5,808 nt of DNA. It comes from Ilumatobacteraceae bacterium. Lineage in GTDB: Bacteria; Actinomycetota; Acidimicrobiia; Acidimicrobiales; Ilumatobacteraceae. Each line of letters opens with the position of its first letter. Positions within the stretch are counted from its first letter, which is position 1. Positions 5,322 through 5,808 of the stretch are shown piece after piece. The position numbers and the translations under genes are program-made. The stretch lies in assembly GCA_023253435.1 (NCBI GenBank), contig JALRGJ010000080.1, forward strand, positions 1 through 5,808, in the 5' to 3' direction. The notes beneath the pieces are model-generated. The model saw nothing but the letters and a program-made list of their open reading frames with translations. It was not told the origin of the DNA and made no database searches.

Positions 5322-5808
5322 GCAAACTAGTTCTCCTCATAGTTGGAGCAATGTGGATGGCCGTGTTGTTGCCTCCTCTTTTGCGTTCCCGCTTTGACGG
5401 AAGTGCCGTGTCTTCTGTGTCTGACTTCCGACGTCAGCTACACACCTTGCAGCGCTCTCAAGCGCCCGGCGGCTATTCCTCCATGCGAGCCATGGCTCGC
5501 CCCTTGGCTCCCGCTCCTCGTCAGATGCCCCCTCGCTCACCTATGCAGCGCGCTCCTCAGGCTCAGGCAGCCCGTCCACGACTCGTTGCTGTGGATAATC
5601 AGATGCCTATCGAGCCACGTCATCGCCGTAGTCATCACACCTCAGAACGTCCACGCCATCATTACGCACCCGAAACTGCGTTTATGTCTCCCAGAGAAGT
5701 AGTGCGTCGTCGTCGAGTAAATGTTCTGTACGGACTTGTGGCAGCCAATGCCGTCACATTGTTCCTTGGACTCACCACTGGGTCAACCGCAATGGTGTAC
5801 CTCTTCAC
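5318..5808 (+). CDS. SepX/GlpR-like divisome membrane protein (5' part, cut by the window end)
   Basis: The first 163 residues of a membrane protein running off the window. Residues 4-22 form an N-terminal membrane segment ending in LLPPLLRSR. A short conserved-looking stretch SVSDFRRQLHTLQ (33-45) follows, then a long polar linker (about 48-130) rich in Pro, Arg, Gln and His, likely disordered and cytoplasmic. RRRR (130-133) introduces a second membrane segment (about 134-152), and more hydrophobic sequence follows. This order matches actinobacterial SepX (Streptomyces) and GlpR (Corynebacterium, receptor of the MoeA-like Glp), which act at the division septum. The locus with galU and moeA/glp supports the call. 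ATG 5318 follows an in-frame TAG directly, so no earlier start is possible; only a weak AAGG 13 bases upstream could bind ribosomes. Assignment rests on topology, the N-terminal pattern and context. A generic actinobacterial membrane protein is the alternative. Confidence 0.72.
   Translation, partial: MSKLVLLIVGAMWMAVLLPPLLRSRFDGSAVSSVSDFRRQLHTLQRSQAPGGYSSMRAMARPLAPAPRQMPPRSPMQRAPQAQAARPRLVAVDNQMPIEPRHRRSHHTSERPRHHYAPETAFMSPREVVRRRRVNVLYGLVAANAVTLFLGLTTGSTAMVYLF

Overview
The window looks like a piece of an actinobacterial (Actinomycetota) chromosome with medium G+C, roughly half by eye. The main evidence is the gene neighbourhood: galU and a gephyrin-like moeA (glp), followed further on by an Actinobacteria-type membrane protein of the SepX/GlpR divisome family. 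The modest G+C and the mix of A/T- and G/C-ending codons suggest an aquatic or uncultured lineage (for example Acidimicrobiia-like) rather than Streptomyces or Mycobacterium. That placement is inference only.

Layout. (1) 34-903: galU, plus strand. (2) 905-1459: a minus-strand gene of the putative glycolipid-binding family (PF06475, formerly DUF1089). It converges on galU, with one base between the two stop codons and a strong nested hairpin (913-949) at the junction. (3) 1460-1510: a 51-bp divergent intergenic region. (4) 1511-5093: a plus-strand molybdenum-cofactor block of moeA/glp, moaA, an atypical crotonase and moaC. The last three genes are tightly packed: 1 base separates moaA from the crotonase, and the crotonase overlaps moaC by 8 bases. 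(5) 5094-5317: an intergenic stretch with a promoter-like pair, several predicted hairpins including a C(UUCG)G tetraloop stem, and a competing 59-codon ORF whose stop overlaps the next start (ATGA). (6) 5318 to the window end: the 5' part of a sepX/glpR-like gene, cut off by the window edge.

How the genes work together. MoaA and MoaC jointly make cyclic pyranopterin monophosphate from GTP, the first step of Moco synthesis. MoeA inserts molybdate into adenylylated molybdopterin, the last step. The middle-step genes (moaD, moaE, mogA/moaB) are not in the window. GalU makes UDP-glucose for the envelope. In Corynebacterium the MoeA homologue Glp and its membrane receptor GlpR act in cell division, and in Streptomyces the related SepX does so. 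The block may therefore join cofactor synthesis to a Glp-SepX division module. The crotonase lies inside the Moco operon but lacks both canonical hydratase glutamates, so its function is open.

I saw no tRNA, rRNA, CRISPR array, insertion sequence or phage gene. Apart from the two window edges, no gene looks broken.
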